Positions 6,020 through 14,457 of a stretch of DNA of 14,583 nt are shown here, one piece after another. A program made the translations under genes and the position numbers. The notes below the pieces were generated by a model. It was not told the origin of the DNA. It did no database searches and saw only the letters and a program-made list of their open reading frames with translations. The stretch's first letter is position 1, and every line of letters begins with the position of its first letter. The stretch comes from DATFKA01 sp042095835 (GTDB taxonomy: Bacteria > Bacteroidota > Bacteroidia > Chitinophagales > Saprospiraceae), in contig JBELML010000155.1 of NCBI GenBank assembly GCA_042095835.1, positions 1 through 14,583 of the forward strand, read 5' to 3'.

Positions 6020-6898
6020 TTAGAGCATCTTTGGTTTTTTACGCAAGTACTCAAAACCCGTGACGATAGCAAACAGCATCAAAAAGTTGTACACCGAATC
6101 GTCAATTGGTACCGATCCGATACGCACCCCAAAAAACTCTGCTGGATTATAGATCACAATTGGCGCCTCTGTGAAACCGCCCGTGAGCACACCATTTACT
6201 AGTAAAAAGGGCGCCCAAATCACAAAAAAGGCCAAGTAAAAGCGGCCTCGATAGGTGCCATCTAAAAACAGCAAATGGTAAAGCAGAAAAAGACCTGCCA
6301 ACAGAAAAGTCGTAGACGTATACATATTCCAAAACTTCCATAAACCTATACTCATGAACAGGACAATCAATGCTAGAGAAATGCCTTGTTCAAAAGGTTT
6401 GATGAGATCGGGCTTAATGTAAAAATTGAGGCATTCATAGACAAATACACAGGCGTAAGGAACGGTAACAAAAAATAGAATCTCCTCTAAAGGTAGGCCC
6501 ATCAAGAAAATTCCACTTAGGTAATCATGGTTAAAACCCCAAACCTCTCGAGCTGTGAACACAACATCCCAGGCTATAAAGATAGCCCCTACGATTAGCG
6601 TAGGTGGGAGGAGGTATTTCCACTTTTTGTAAAAGTGAACATTCTTATCAAAACTCAGTAGAAAAACTGGGACAATAGTAAAAAGGTGTAGATAGAAGTA
6701 GGTCCAGTGGCTTTCTAAAAGATCAAATTGCGCCCATTTAGGTACTTCGTAGATCAGTTGTTCTCGATCTACCGTATCGAAGCTCCATTGTAGGAATACT
6801 AAAAGGAGCGCTATACCAATAATTATCCATTTTACCCACTGAGTAGTTGATTTACTATGCACATCTGTACCATTATCAATTACTTCTGAGTTGATCAT
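6020..6898 (-). CDS. Lycopene cyclase, fused CrtYc-CrtYd membrane type
   Basis: This 292-residue, very hydrophobic protein has about eight predicted membrane segments (roughly residues 21-40, 64-83, 96-115, 128-160, 172-190, 196-212, 219-237, 268-285). Two tandem cyclase domains are visible. The first has FTAREVWGFN and GLPLEEILFF (PLEE at 136-139). The second has GVRIGSVPIDDSVYNFLMLF, with PIDD at 264-267 where Glu is more usual. This is the family of bacterial heterodimeric and fungal fused lycopene cyclases, unrelated to plant-type CrtY. The cyclase core appears to begin near residue 62. The first 60 residues, with one extra membrane segment, are an extension. The ATG is 4 nt after the crtB stop, so translation is coupled. 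The product is expected to be a cyclic carotene; whether one or both ends are cyclised cannot be read from sequence. Confidence 0.88.
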   Translation of the reverse strand: MINSEVIDNGTDVHSKSTTQWVKWIIIGIALLLVFLQWSFDTVDREQLIYEVPKWAQFDLLESHWTYFYLHLFTIVPVFLLSFDKNVHFYKKWKYLLPPTLIVGAIFIAWDVVFTAREVWGFNHDYLSGIFLMGLPLEEILFFVTVPYACVFVYECLNFYIKPDLIKPFEQGISLALIVLFMSIGLWKFWNMYTSTTFLLAGLFLLYHLLFLDGTYRGRFYLAFFVIWAPFLLVNGVLTGGFTEAPIVIYNPAEFFGVRIGSVPIDDSVYNFLMLFAIVTGFEYLRKKPKML

Positions 6899-6902
6899 AA
6901 GT

Positions 6903-7748
6903 TTAGAGTAGATTCAGACTATTTCTTAAGGCCGAGCTAAATACCAACATCACTTTGCGGCTATCATTTACTCGAATACGTTCTTCGGTGACTTGGCTCG
7001 CTGGGGAATTTTTGATCTTCTTAAACAACTTGGTATAGTATACATAAGCTAAATAAACGCCAAAGCGCACCCCTTTGGGTAATTGGGTGATGCCGGTATA
7101 AGCAAAATCAAAATCCTTTTTAATATCTGCTTCAATATCTAACTTGTCTTGTGTAGAAAAATTGGTAAAATCGACTCCCGGAAAGTACACACGTCCACGG
7201 TCATCAAAATCACTAGCCATATCTCGCAAGAAATTAATTTTTTGGAAAGCCGAGCCTAAGGCGCGTGCAGGCTCTTTGAGTCTTTGGTATTCTTGCTCAT
7301 CTCCTCCTACAAATACTCGTAAGCACATCAGGCCCACTACTTCAGCCGAACCGTAGATATACTTTTTATATAGACTATCCTCGTAGGTCTGAAAATGGAG
7401 GTCCATCTCCATACTATCGAGGAAAGCATCGATCAGCTCCATCTCGATATTATAGCGATGTACCGTCTCCTGAAAAGAATGCAATACTGGATTGAGGCTG
7501 ATCCCCTCTTCGATAGCCTGGTAAGTATCTTGACGAAAACGCTTGAGTAGGCTGTCTTTATCAAAACTGTGAAAAGTGTCCACGATCTCATCTGCAAAAC
7601 GTACAAAACCATAGATCGCATAAACGGGTGGGCGGTACTTCTTGTCAAAGGCTTTGATGCCCATCGAAAAAGAAGTACTGTAGCGCTGTGTGATCAACTG
7701 GCTACACTCTAAGCAGGTACTGTTGTACAGTTTCATGTGATCGAACAT
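6903..7748 (-). CDS. crtB: Phytoene synthase
   Basis: This is a trans-isoprenyl diphosphate synthase (head-to-head) that joins two geranylgeranyl diphosphates to phytoene. Both Asp-rich Mg-binding motifs are present: YGFVRFADEIVD, and NFLRDMASDFDDRGRVYFP. The family block TQRYSTSFSMGIKAF is near the N-terminus. The frame is open back to a GTG at 7766, which would add six residues. ATG 7748 is chosen here, giving 281 residues. ATG 7736 (MKLYNSTCLECSQLIT) fits alignment with Bacteroidota CrtB proteins about equally well, so the start is uncertain by a few codons. It lies 17 to 35 nt after the crtI stop depending on start, and 4 nt before the cyclase ATG, within the carotenoid operon. All catalytic motifs are intact. 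Confidence 0.94.
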   Translation of the reverse strand: MFDHMKLYNSTCLECSQLITQRYSTSFSMGIKAFDKKYRPPVYAIYGFVRFADEIVDTFHSFDKDSLLKRFRQDTYQAIEEGISLNPVLHSFQETVHRYNIEMELIDAFLDSMEMDLHFQTYEDSLYKKYIYGSAEVVGLMCLRVFVGGDEQEYQRLKEPARALGSAFQKINFLRDMASDFDDRGRVYFPGVDFTNFSTQDKLDIEADIKKDFDFAYTGITQLPKGVRFGVYLAYVYYTKLFKKIKNSPASQVTEERIRVNDSRKVMLVFSSALRNSLNLL

Positions 7749-7783
7749 AATGGTATGCGTTTTCACCTATTTAACGAATGTTA

Positions 7784-9253
7784 CTAAAAGCGTTTTTTGA
7801 TCTCCTCGGCTACCACCTGGCCAGAAATCAGCGATGGTGGCACACCAGGACCAGGCGTGGTTAATTGTCCGGTATAGAATAAATTGCTTACTTTTTTGCT
7901 CCTTAGTTTAGGTTTTAAAAAGGCCGTCTGCAATAAGGTATTGGCTAGGCCGTAGGCATTACCTTTATAGGCGTGATAATCCTTTTTAAAGTCATTATGA
8001 GCAAAAGAGCGCTTATAACTAACATACTTACGAACTTCTTGGCCAGTTAGATCTTCCAAGCGGTCCATAATGATGTCGTAATATTTTTCTCTCAATTCGG
8101 GAGTGTCTTCTAGGTCTGGTGCAAGAGGTACCAATAAAAAGAGATTCTCCTTCCCTTCAGGTGCTACACTTGGGTCGGTAACAGAGGGAACACAAGCATA
8201 GAATAGTGGTTTTGTAGGCCATTTGGGATCTTCGTAAATTTCTACTGCATGTTTTTTGAAATCCTCATCAAAGAACAGATTATGATGGTGGAGGTTTTTT
8301 AATTTCTTATCTACACCCAAGTAGAATAGTAGCGAAGAAGGAGCCATTACCCGCTTGTCCCAGTATTTTTCGTCATAGTTCCTTACCCGCTTATCTAGTA
8401 GTTGCTGATCTATATGATGATAATCGGCACCACCTACCACTACGTCGGCCTCGTATTCCTGATCTTGGGTAATCACCTTAGAGGCGTGGCCATTGGGCAC
8501 ATATATTTGCTGGACTTCTTGATCGAGTTTAATAGTGACGCCTAGTTCTTCGGCCAAACTCACCATACCTTCGATAATCTTGTGCATACCACCCATTGGA
8601 TACCAGGTACCCAATGCCATGTCCGCATAATTCATCAAGCTGTACATAGCGGGTGTATTCTCTGGCGTAGCACCTAAAAACAAGACCGGAAAACTTAACA
8701 ACTCGATGAGTTGCGGATGCTTAAAGAGCTTGCGCACGTGGGTATCCATCGAGGTCAACATCTGTAGACGGAACATACTTTTGAGCACCCGCAAATCAGC
8801 AAACTCCATGATAGAGTGACTAGGTTTGTGTACAAATTCCGACATACCTACCTGATACTTGTACTCCGCTTCTTCTAGGAATTTTTTAAGATTGGCACTA
8901 CTCCCTGGCTCATACTTTTCAAACATGGCATATAAACCATCCATAGTCGCGGGTACGTCCATGATATCGTCCTTACCGAACACGACCGAGTAAGAAGGAT
9001 CTAAACGTACCAGATCGTAATAGTCAGAGGGCTTCTTACCAAAACGGGCAAAATAAGCCTCAAATACATCAGGCATCCAGTACCAGCTAGGCCCCATATC
9101 AAAGGTGAACCCATCTACTTCAAATTTACGTGCCCGTCCACCTGGTATACTATTCTTCTCCAGGATGGTGACATCATAACCTTTTTGTGCTAAGCAAGAT
9201 GCTGCCGCTAATCCGGCAAAACCTGCTCCTATTACAATTACTTTTTTAGCCAA
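7784..9253 (-). CDS. crtI: Phytoene desaturase, starting at TTG
   Basis: This 489-residue FAD-dependent desaturase converts phytoene toward lycopene. The N-terminal dinucleotide-binding fold is KKVIVIGAGFAGLAAASCLA with Glu32 closing the beta-alpha-beta unit (ILEKNSIPGGRAR), followed by GFTFDMGPSWYW. The C-terminal CrtI signature is NLFYTGQLTTPGPGVPPSLISGQ. Length is normal. No ATG or GTG precedes the conserved N-terminus in frame. The codon at 9253-9251 is TTG and gives (M)AKKVIVIGAG, which matches the family exactly, so a TTG start is proposed. It is the first gene of the operon that continues into crtB, the lycopene cyclase and the RidA-like lipoprotein. The upstream 226 nt show no clear TAnnTTTG promoter. 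The related desaturases CrtN and CrtD are alternatives, but the cyclase and crtB context favours CrtI. Confidence 0.93.
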   Translation of the reverse strand: MAKKVIVIGAGFAGLAAASCLAQKGYDVTILEKNSIPGGRARKFEVDGFTFDMGPSWYWMPDVFEAYFARFGKKPSDYYDLVRLDPSYSVVFGKDDIMDVPATMDGLYAMFEKYEPGSSANLKKFLEEAEYKYQVGMSEFVHKPSHSIMEFADLRVLKSMFRLQMLTSMDTHVRKLFKHPQLIELLSFPVLFLGATPENTPAMYSLMNYADMALGTWYPMGGMHKIIEGMVSLAEELGVTIKLDQEVQQIYVPNGHASKVITQDQEYEADVVVGGADYHHIDQQLLDKRVRNYDEKYWDKRVMAPSSLLFYLGVDKKLKNLHHHNLFFDEDFKKHAVEIYEDPKWPTKPLFYACVPSVTDPSVAPEGKENLFLLVPLAPDLEDTPELREKYYDIIMDRLEDLTGQEVRKYVSYKRSFAHNDFKKDYHAYKGNAYGLANTLLQTAFLKPKLRSKKVSNLFYTGQLTTPGPGVPPSLISGQVVAEEIKKRF

Positions 9254-9312
9254 AGTGGTATGGAATTGATTAACAGAGTCCGAACAGCAGGAGGTAGGTT
9301 TTGTTCAGGTTG

Positions 9313-9327
9313 CCCTTTTTTAAAGGG
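9313..9327. repeat. Perfect inverted repeat upstream of crtI
   Basis: CCCTTT and AAAGGG flank a 3-nt TTT spacer, 60 nt upstream of the crtI start. It could be an operator or hairpin. No T-run on the appropriate strand makes it a clear terminator. Confidence 0.35.
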
Positions 9328-9386
9328 TCTGAAATAAAGAATGAGGAAGTCGAACTTCATGCTGACAGACATCTAATTCCCTGCTG

Positions 9387-9414
9387 AGCAAAGCGGATGT
9401 CGGGATGCTTTGCT
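9387..9414. repeat. 8-bp inverted repeat between rhodanese and crtI genes
   Basis: AGCAAAGC (9387-9394) and GCTTTGCT (9407-9414) are perfect reverse complements around a 12-nt loop. They are followed by a tandem TGCTATG repeat (9411-9424). It lies downstream of the rhodanese stop and upstream of crtI. Function is unknown; a weak terminator or regulatory site is possible. Confidence 0.4.
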
Positions 9415-9479
9415 ATGTGCTATGTATAATGCAATTCACTCATTAAAGCATCCACCCATTACCCATTGTAATTAATCTA

Positions 9480-9884
9480 CTACCACTTGTCAAAGCCGCC
9501 TTCTAAATCATAGATGGTCTTGCAGCCCATTTCTGCCAAAACCTTGGCTGCCTTAGCAGAGCGACCACCTGCTTTGCAGTACACCAAGATGGTTTTGCTA
9601 GGGTCAACAACTTTTTTCAATTGCTCTTGAAAACGCTCGTCGAAGTAGTTGATATTGGTAGCTCCCTCGATGCTCCCAAGCGCATATTCCTTGGGGGTAC
9701 GTACGTCAAGTAATTGGATATTATCTTTCTCGAGTAGGCTTGTAAAAGTAGCTTTGTCTACTACCTCATTGATGGCAGCACCTTGTTCCGGAGCAGTTTT
9801 GGCTGCTTGGTTGGTATTTTCAGAAGAAGAGCAGGCTGTAAATAAGACAAGCCCTAATAGCACAAAAGTGATGGTACGGAACAT
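9480..9884 (-). CDS. Rhodanese-domain lipoprotein
   Basis: From ATG 9884 this is 134 residues: signal MFRTITFVLLGLVLFTAC with lipobox FTAC, a Ser/Thr/Ala-rich linker, then one rhodanese domain. Hallmarks are LLDVRTPKEYALGSIEGATN, the active loop CKAGGRS with the catalytic Cys, and IYDLEGGFDKW at the end. Rhodaneses carry sulfur as a Cys persulfide or act as thiol/sulfur-handling proteins. The lipid anchor places this one outside the cytoplasm. The frame is open 13 codons further to ATG 9923, but that start precedes the putative promoter (9900-9931) and would bury the signal peptide, so 9884 is preferred. It is divergent from mfd. Confidence 0.9.
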   Translation of the reverse strand: MFRTITFVLLGLVLFTACSSSENTNQAAKTAPEQGAAINEVVDKATFTSLLEKDNIQLLDVRTPKEYALGSIEGATNINYFDERFQEQLKKVVDPSKTILVYCKAGGRSAKAAKVLAEMGCKTIYDLEGGFDKW

Positions 9885-9899
9885 AATTTTATTTTTATC

Positions 9900-9931
9900 C
9901 AAAAATAATGGGAACAAATCCACTTTACAAA
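9900..9931 (-). promoter_or_regulatory. Bacteroidota-type promoter for the rhodanese gene
   Basis: On the minus strand TTTG (9931-9928) is followed after 20 nt by TATTTTTG (9907-9900), an exact match to the TAnnTTTG −7 box at the preferred spacing. The −7 box ends 15 nt upstream of ATG 9884, so transcription would begin a few nt before that start. Confidence 0.6.
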
Positions 9932-9934
9932 ATC

Positions 9935-9967
9935 TTTAGTAGGTCAGTTTACTTTATTTTACCTTTG
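9935..9967 (+). promoter_or_regulatory. Bacteroidota-type promoter for mfd, near-leaderless
   Basis: TACCTTTG (9960-9967) matches the TAnnTTTG −7 box exactly, with TTTA (9935-9938) 21 nt upstream as a near-match to the −33 TTTG. The expected transcription start, a few nt after the box, falls at or just before the GTG at 9972. Confidence 0.5.
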
Positions 9968-9971
9968 CACC

Positions 9972-12900
9972 GTGGAAAATCTCAATCAAGTACTCCGTAA
10001 GTATCAAAGTGATCCTAGAATTCAAGATCTTGTACAAGCCTTCGAAGCGGAAGGGCCGTCTCGTGTACAATTGCTTGGTCTTAAAGGAGCACAACCCGCT
10101 TTTGTCCTAAAGGGCTTTCATGCAAATACAAAAAATGCTCATCTGGTCATCGCGAATGATAAAGAAGAAGCCGCCTATTTGCAAAATACGCTGGCCAGCC
10201 TTTTTGAAAATAAAAAGATCACCTTCTTTCCAGATTCTTTTAAAAGACCACGCTATTTTGAGGAGCTGAACTCTTCTAATGTGCTACAGCGGGCAGAGAC
10301 CATTAATCAGCTGAGTAATAATACTATCGGCGACCAGATTATCGTCACCTATCCAGAGGCTTTGTTTGAGCAAGTAGTTGCTCCCGATGTCTTAGACGAT
10401 GTACGGATCACCATTGAGAAGGAGGAGTCTCTTGATATAGATACTGTCATTGAGGTATTTTCGGAACATGGCTTCCAAAGAGAAGATTTCGTGTATGAAC
10501 CTGGTCAATATGCGATACGAGGTGGTATTGTAGACATCTTTTCCTATGGCAATGACTTTCCTTATCGGATTGAGCTATTCGATGAGGAGGTAGAAAGTAT
10601 CAGAACCTTTAATCCGACTACTCAACTGAGTGTTAAAAACATCAGCAAAGTATCGATTGTACCCAACATCAATACCCGATTTTCCAGGACCGATAAAGTA
10701 TCTCTTTTTCGCATTCTACCAGAGCATGTGATCATTTGGATCAAAGACGTTGAGCAAATCCTGCAAGGCCTTTTAGCTTGCTTTGATAAAGCCCAGGAGT
10801 TTGCTGAAAAAGTAGCACTCCTCGAAGAAGAGGAGCTGAAAAAGATTTTCAAAGATCGGGCTTTCATTGCACCTCCTGACATCATCCAAGATATTGAGCA
10901 GCACCGCCTGATATGTTTCAGTGAGAATAAGCAATCTGTCAAGTTTAATAAAAAAATAGTTTTTGAGACGCGTCCTCAACCTGTTTTTAATAAAAATTTC
11001 TCCCTACTGATCGACACGCTCAAGGAGCAGAAAAATGAAGGTATAGAGCATTACTTTTTTGTAGAAAACCCCAAGCAGGTAGAGCGTTTCTACAGCATCT
11101 TTGAAGACCTGGAGGCGAATATACATTTCCACCCAATCACCAAAGCCATTCATGCTGGATTTATCGATCTCGATCTAAAGATTGCCTGCTATACAGATCA
11201 CCAAATCTTTGAGCGCTTTCATCGTTATCGACTCAAACAGGGTTTTACCAAAGACCAGGCACTCAATCTGCGTATGATTCGGGAGCTACAAGCTGGCGAC
11301 TTTGTAACCCACCTGGACCACGGCATAGGTCGATATTCGGGTTTAGAAAAAATCGATATCAATGGCCATATCCAGGAATCCGTGCGCCTCGTGTATAAAA
11401 ATAATGACATCCTTTATGTCAGCATCAACTCTCTACACAAAATCTCTAAATACGTAGGGAAAGAAGGAACAGCGCCTAAGCTCAATAAAATCGGCTCCGA
11501 TGCCTGGAAGACCCTCAAGAAACGCACCAAAAAGAAGGTCAAAGACATTGCAAAAGAACTCATCAAACTCTACGCCAAAAGAAGAGCATCTGAAGGCTTT
11601 GCCTTTCCTCCTGATGGCTATTTACAAACCGAGTTAGAAGCCTCCTTTTTATACGAAGATACCCCCGACCAAGCTACAGCCACCGAAGCCGTCAAAGAAG
11701 ATATGATGAAGGCCTATCCTATGGATCGCCTTATCTGTGGTGATGTAGGATTTGGCAAAACAGAAATTGCTATTCGCGCCGCTTTCAAGGCCGTTGTTGG
11801 TGGCAAGCAAGTCGCTATTCTTGTACCCACTACTATTTTGGCCCTACAGCATTATCACACCTTTAATAATCGCTTGAAAGCTTTCGGTGTAACTACCGAT
11901 TACGTCAATCGCTTCAAAACCGCCAAGCAGAAGCGGGAAATTTTTGAGCAATTAAAAGAAGGTAGTATAGATATCGTCATCGGTACTCACGCCATCTTAA
12001 GTAAAAAGATTGGTTTTAAAGATTTGGGCTTACTAGTGATCGATGAGGAGCAAAAGTTTGGTGTTTCTGCCAAAGAGAAACTTCGCAATCTCAAAGTCAA
12101 TGTCGATACTTTGACCCTCACTGCTACACCAATACCACGTACACTACAATTCTCCTTACTCAGTGCCCGCGACCTGTCCATTATCCGCACTCCTCCACCC
12201 AATCGCCAGCCGATCCATACGGAGGTTCGTATTTTTAATGAAGGCTTAATCAAAGACTCGGTAGACTACGAGATCAATCGCGGTGGCCAAGTTTTCTTTG
12301 TGCACAACCGTGTGAAAAACCTGCCCGACGTAACGGCTATGTTGCGCCGCTTGTGCCCTGATGTAGATATTGCCATGGCCCACGGCCAAATGGACCCTAA
12401 AGCACTAGAGAAAACATTAATTGATTTTATCGACCATCGATACGATGTGCTGGTCTGTACCAATATCATTGAGACGGGCCTAGATATTCCAAATGCCAAT
12501 ACGATGATCATCAACAATGCCAATCAGTTTGGCATGAGTGACCTGCATCAGTTGAGAGGGAGAGTAGGTCGATCAAATAAAAAAGCATTTTGTTATCTGT
12601 TTAGTCCACCGCTATCTACGCTCACTTCTGATGCCCGTAAACGCCTGCGTACCTTGGAGGAGTTTTCTGATCTTGGAAGTGGGTTTAATATTTCTATGCG
12701 CGATTTGGATATCCGCGGTGCTGGTAATTTATTAGGAGCCGAGCAAAGCGGATTTATCTCTGACATAGGCTACGAAACCTACCAGCGCATCCTAGAGGAA
12801 GCCGTCATCGAACTCAAAGAAAACGAGTACAAAGAATTATTTAAAGAGGAGCTGCAAGAAGATCGTCAATATGTACGAGATGTCCAGATCGATACCGATG

Positions 12901-13361
12901 TAGAGATGTTGATTCCAGACGAATACATCAGTAATATCCAGGAAAGGTTAAGTCTCTATACCGAATTGGATAAAATCGAAAATCAAGAAAAACTTGATGC
13001 TTTTAAGCAGAAATTGGGTGATCGCTTTGGCAAAATACCACCAGAAGTAAAAGAGCTTTTCTCCGGACTACGTTTGCGGTGGAGTTGCAAAAATCTGGGT
13101 TTCGAAAGAGTCATTCTGAAAAGTGGTAAGCTACGTTGTTATTTTGTAGAAAATCCGCAGTCCCCTTTCTACGAGAGTCCACGATTCCAGAAGGTAATGG
13201 GCTATATCACCACACAGGGCAAAAGACAAAATTTGCATCTCAAACAGTCTAATCGGCATTTAATTATGATCAAAGACGGTGTACGTAGTTTGAAACAAGC
13301 CAATGCTGTATTAAAAGGTATTCTAGTGGCCGTTTCTGACAAAGCCGAGATTAAAGCTTAG
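9972..13361 (+). CDS. mfd: Transcription-repair coupling factor Mfd
   Basis: This 1129-residue ATP-dependent DNA translocase removes RNA polymerase stalled at DNA lesions and recruits UvrA. Domains in order: a UvrB-like N-terminal region (about 1-400, with REDFVYEPGQYAIRGGIVDIF), the RNA-polymerase-binding domain (about 440-500, AGDFVTHLDHGIGRYSGLEKI), then the RecG-like helicase core. Helicase motifs seen are Walker A GDVGFGKTE (590-598), DEEQ (691-694), TATP (717-720) and RGRVGR (862-867). The C-terminal autoinhibitory region follows (DVEMLIPDEYISNIQERLSL). All motifs are intact and length is normal. The start is GTG; no in-frame ATG lies near the conserved N-terminus. Its promoter overlaps the divergent rhodanese promoter region. 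Confidence 0.97.
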   Translation: MENLNQVLRKYQSDPRIQDLVQAFEAEGPSRVQLLGLKGAQPAFVLKGFHANTKNAHLVIANDKEEAAYLQNTLASLFENKKITFFPDSFKRPRYFEELNSSNVLQRAETINQLSNNTIGDQIIVTYPEALFEQVVAPDVLDDVRITIEKEESLDIDTVIEVFSEHGFQREDFVYEPGQYAIRGGIVDIFSYGNDFPYRIELFDEEVESIRTFNPTTQLSVKNISKVSIVPNINTRFSRTDKVSLFRILPEHVIIWIKDVEQILQGLLACFDKAQEFAEKVALLEEEELKKIFKDRAFIAPPDIIQDIEQHRLICFSENKQSVKFNKKIVFETRPQPVFNKNFSLLIDTLKEQKNEGIEHYFFVENPKQVERFYSIFEDLEANIHFHPITKAIHAGFIDLDLKIACYTDHQIFERFHRYRLKQGFTKDQALNLRMIRELQAGDFVTHLDHGIGRYSGLEKIDINGHIQESVRLVYKNNDILYVSINSLHKISKYVGKEGTAPKLNKIGSDAWKTLKKRTKKKVKDIAKELIKLYAKRRASEGFAFPPDGYLQTELEASFLYEDTPDQATATEAVKEDMMKAYPMDRLICGDVGFGKTEIAIRAAFKAVVGGKQVAILVPTTILALQHYHTFNNRLKAFGVTTDYVNRFKTAKQKREIFEQLKEGSIDIVIGTHAILSKKIGFKDLGLLVIDEEQKFGVSAKEKLRNLKVNVDTLTLTATPIPRTLQFSLLSARDLSIIRTPPPNRQPIHTEVRIFNEGLIKDSVDYEINRGGQVFFVHNRVKNLPDVTAMLRRLCPDVDIAMAHGQMDPKALEKTLIDFIDHRYDVLVCTNIIETGLDIPNANTMIINNANQFGMSDLHQLRGRVGRSNKKAFCYLFSPPLSTLTSDARKRLRTLEEFSDLGSGFNISMRDLDIRGAGNLLGAEQSGFISDIGYETYQRILEEAVIELKENEYKELFKEELQEDRQYVRDVQIDTDVEMLIPDEYISNIQERLSLYTELDKIENQEKLDAFKQKLGDRFGKIPPEVKELFSGLRLRWSCKNLGFERVILKSGKLRCYFVENPQSPFYESPRFQKVMGYITTQGKRQNLHLKQSNRHLIMIKDGVRSLKQANAVLKGILVAVSDKAEIKA

Positions 13362-13362
13362 A

Positions 13363-13473
13363 GATTTGATCTTAGAAAATGTTCCCTACGAATTCATTAA
13401 AACCGAAGGCCAGGTTAGTCACCTCAATATTTATGAAAGTGGATCCCTCTTCGAAGAGGCTAAGAAGCTATAA
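13363..13473 (+). pseudogene. Unrecognised short coding-like stretch after mfd, no ATG
   Basis: Starting 2 nt after the mfd stop, in a different frame from mfd, 36 codons run without a stop to TAA 13471-13473 and encode DLILENVPYEFIKTEG, then QVSHLNIYESGSLFEEAKKL. The composition and codon choice look like real protein (helix-strand-strand-helix order), not random intergenic DNA. No in-frame ATG exists; a TTG at 13366 would give a 35-residue protein. It may be the decayed tail of a gene, or a small protein using TTG. A faint likeness to the C-terminal part of DUF2007-type putative signal-transducing proteins is only an impression. It ends 17 nt before the deacetylase ATG. Confidence 0.4.
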
Positions 13474-13490
13474 ATCTTATATTTTCACTT

Positions 13491-14426
13491 ATGATTAAGA
13501 ACCTATTACTTATACTGCTGCTAGGGCCGCTTTTATCATTTACATCACGAGGCCAAACAACCACTATTCAAGAGCAGCTAGGTTATGCCAAAGATGCCAA
13601 ACTCCTCATCATCCATGCCGATGATCTAGGTGTATCTCACTCAGAAAACGCAGCCAGTATCGAAGCTATGGAAAAGGGCCTTGTCAACTCTGCTAGTATC
13701 ATGGTGCCCTGCCCTTGGTTCCTGGAAGTTGCCGACTATGCCAAAGGTCATCCCGAAATGGATTGGGGGCTACACCTGACCCTTACTAGCGAATGGAAGC
13801 ACTACAAATGGGGCCCGGTTGCGAGTAGAAATGAGGTACCAACCTTAGTTGATGACCAGCATTTTTTCTATGCCACTCAAGCAGAAGTTCGAGACAGTAG
13901 TGACCTTAAACAGGTGGAGCATGAGCTACGGGCTCAAATTGAAAGGGCCATCCAATTTGGAGTACCCATTACTCATTTGGATGCGCATATGTTCACCTTA
14001 TGGACAGATCCAGCCCTAGTGAACATCTATAAGAAATTAGGGAAAGAATATAAAGTACCGGTACTACTCAATCGACAATGGCTAGATCGTATGGGAGCCG
14101 GAGCAGACAAGTGTCTTGAGGAAGGCGACATTATAGTTGATCAGTTGTATATGGCCTTATCTAGCGATCATCCAGATGGTCTAAAAGGCTTTTATACTGA
14201 GACGCTCAATCAGCTAGCCCCTGGATTCAATGTATTACTTATTCATACGGCTCACGATAATGCAGAAATGCAGGCCGTGACTATTGAACGGGAAGATTTT
14301 GGAGCGGCTTGGCGAGAGACCGACTTTAACTTTTTCTCTAGTCAGGAATGCCGCGATTTATTGAAGGCTAATAATATTCAGCTAGTCACTTGGAAAGAGG
14401 TTAAAGAGCAGTTGATACAAAAGTAG
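13491..14426 (+). CDS. Exported YdjC/ChbG-family carbohydrate deacetylase
   Basis: This 311-residue protein begins with a hydrophobic signal peptide (MIKNLLLILLLGPLLSFTS, likely cleaved near RGQ), so it is secreted or periplasmic. The metal-binding motifs of the YdjC/ChbG/HpnK family are present: LLIIHADDLGVSHSENAA (Asp44-Asp45), MDWGLHLTLTSEW (His95), and THLDAHMFTLW (Asp164, His166). LLIHTAHDNAEM occupies the C-terminal motif position. Family members deacetylate chitooligosaccharides or related N-acetylated sugars using a divalent metal. The exported form, unlike cytosolic ChbG of E. coli, suggests action on an extracellular or periplasmic glycan. The substrate is not readable. The start follows a TATATTTT sequence that is one base off the TAnnTTTG box. 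Confidence 0.9.
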   Translation: MIKNLLLILLLGPLLSFTSRGQTTTIQEQLGYAKDAKLLIIHADDLGVSHSENAASIEAMEKGLVNSASIMVPCPWFLEVADYAKGHPEMDWGLHLTLTSEWKHYKWGPVASRNEVPTLVDDQHFFYATQAEVRDSSDLKQVEHELRAQIERAIQFGVPITHLDAHMFTLWTDPALVNIYKKLGKEYKVPVLLNRQWLDRMGAGADKCLEEGDIIVDQLYMALSSDHPDGLKGFYTETLNQLAPGFNVLLIHTAHDNAEMQAVTIEREDFGAAWRETDFNFFSSQECRDLLKANNIQLVTWKEVKEQLIQK

Positions 14427-14457
14427 CTACTTACATTATTGGACTACTCTAATGGTC

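Noticed and set aside
6147..6341. 64-codon frame within the lycopene cyclase gene
   Set aside because: It overlaps the cyclase on the same strand in another frame, with no start context or recognisable domain.
9313..9327. CCCTTT/AAAGGG hairpin as a terminator
   Set aside because: The stem is short and AT-rich, is not followed by a T-run, and lies upstream of crtI rather than after a gene end.
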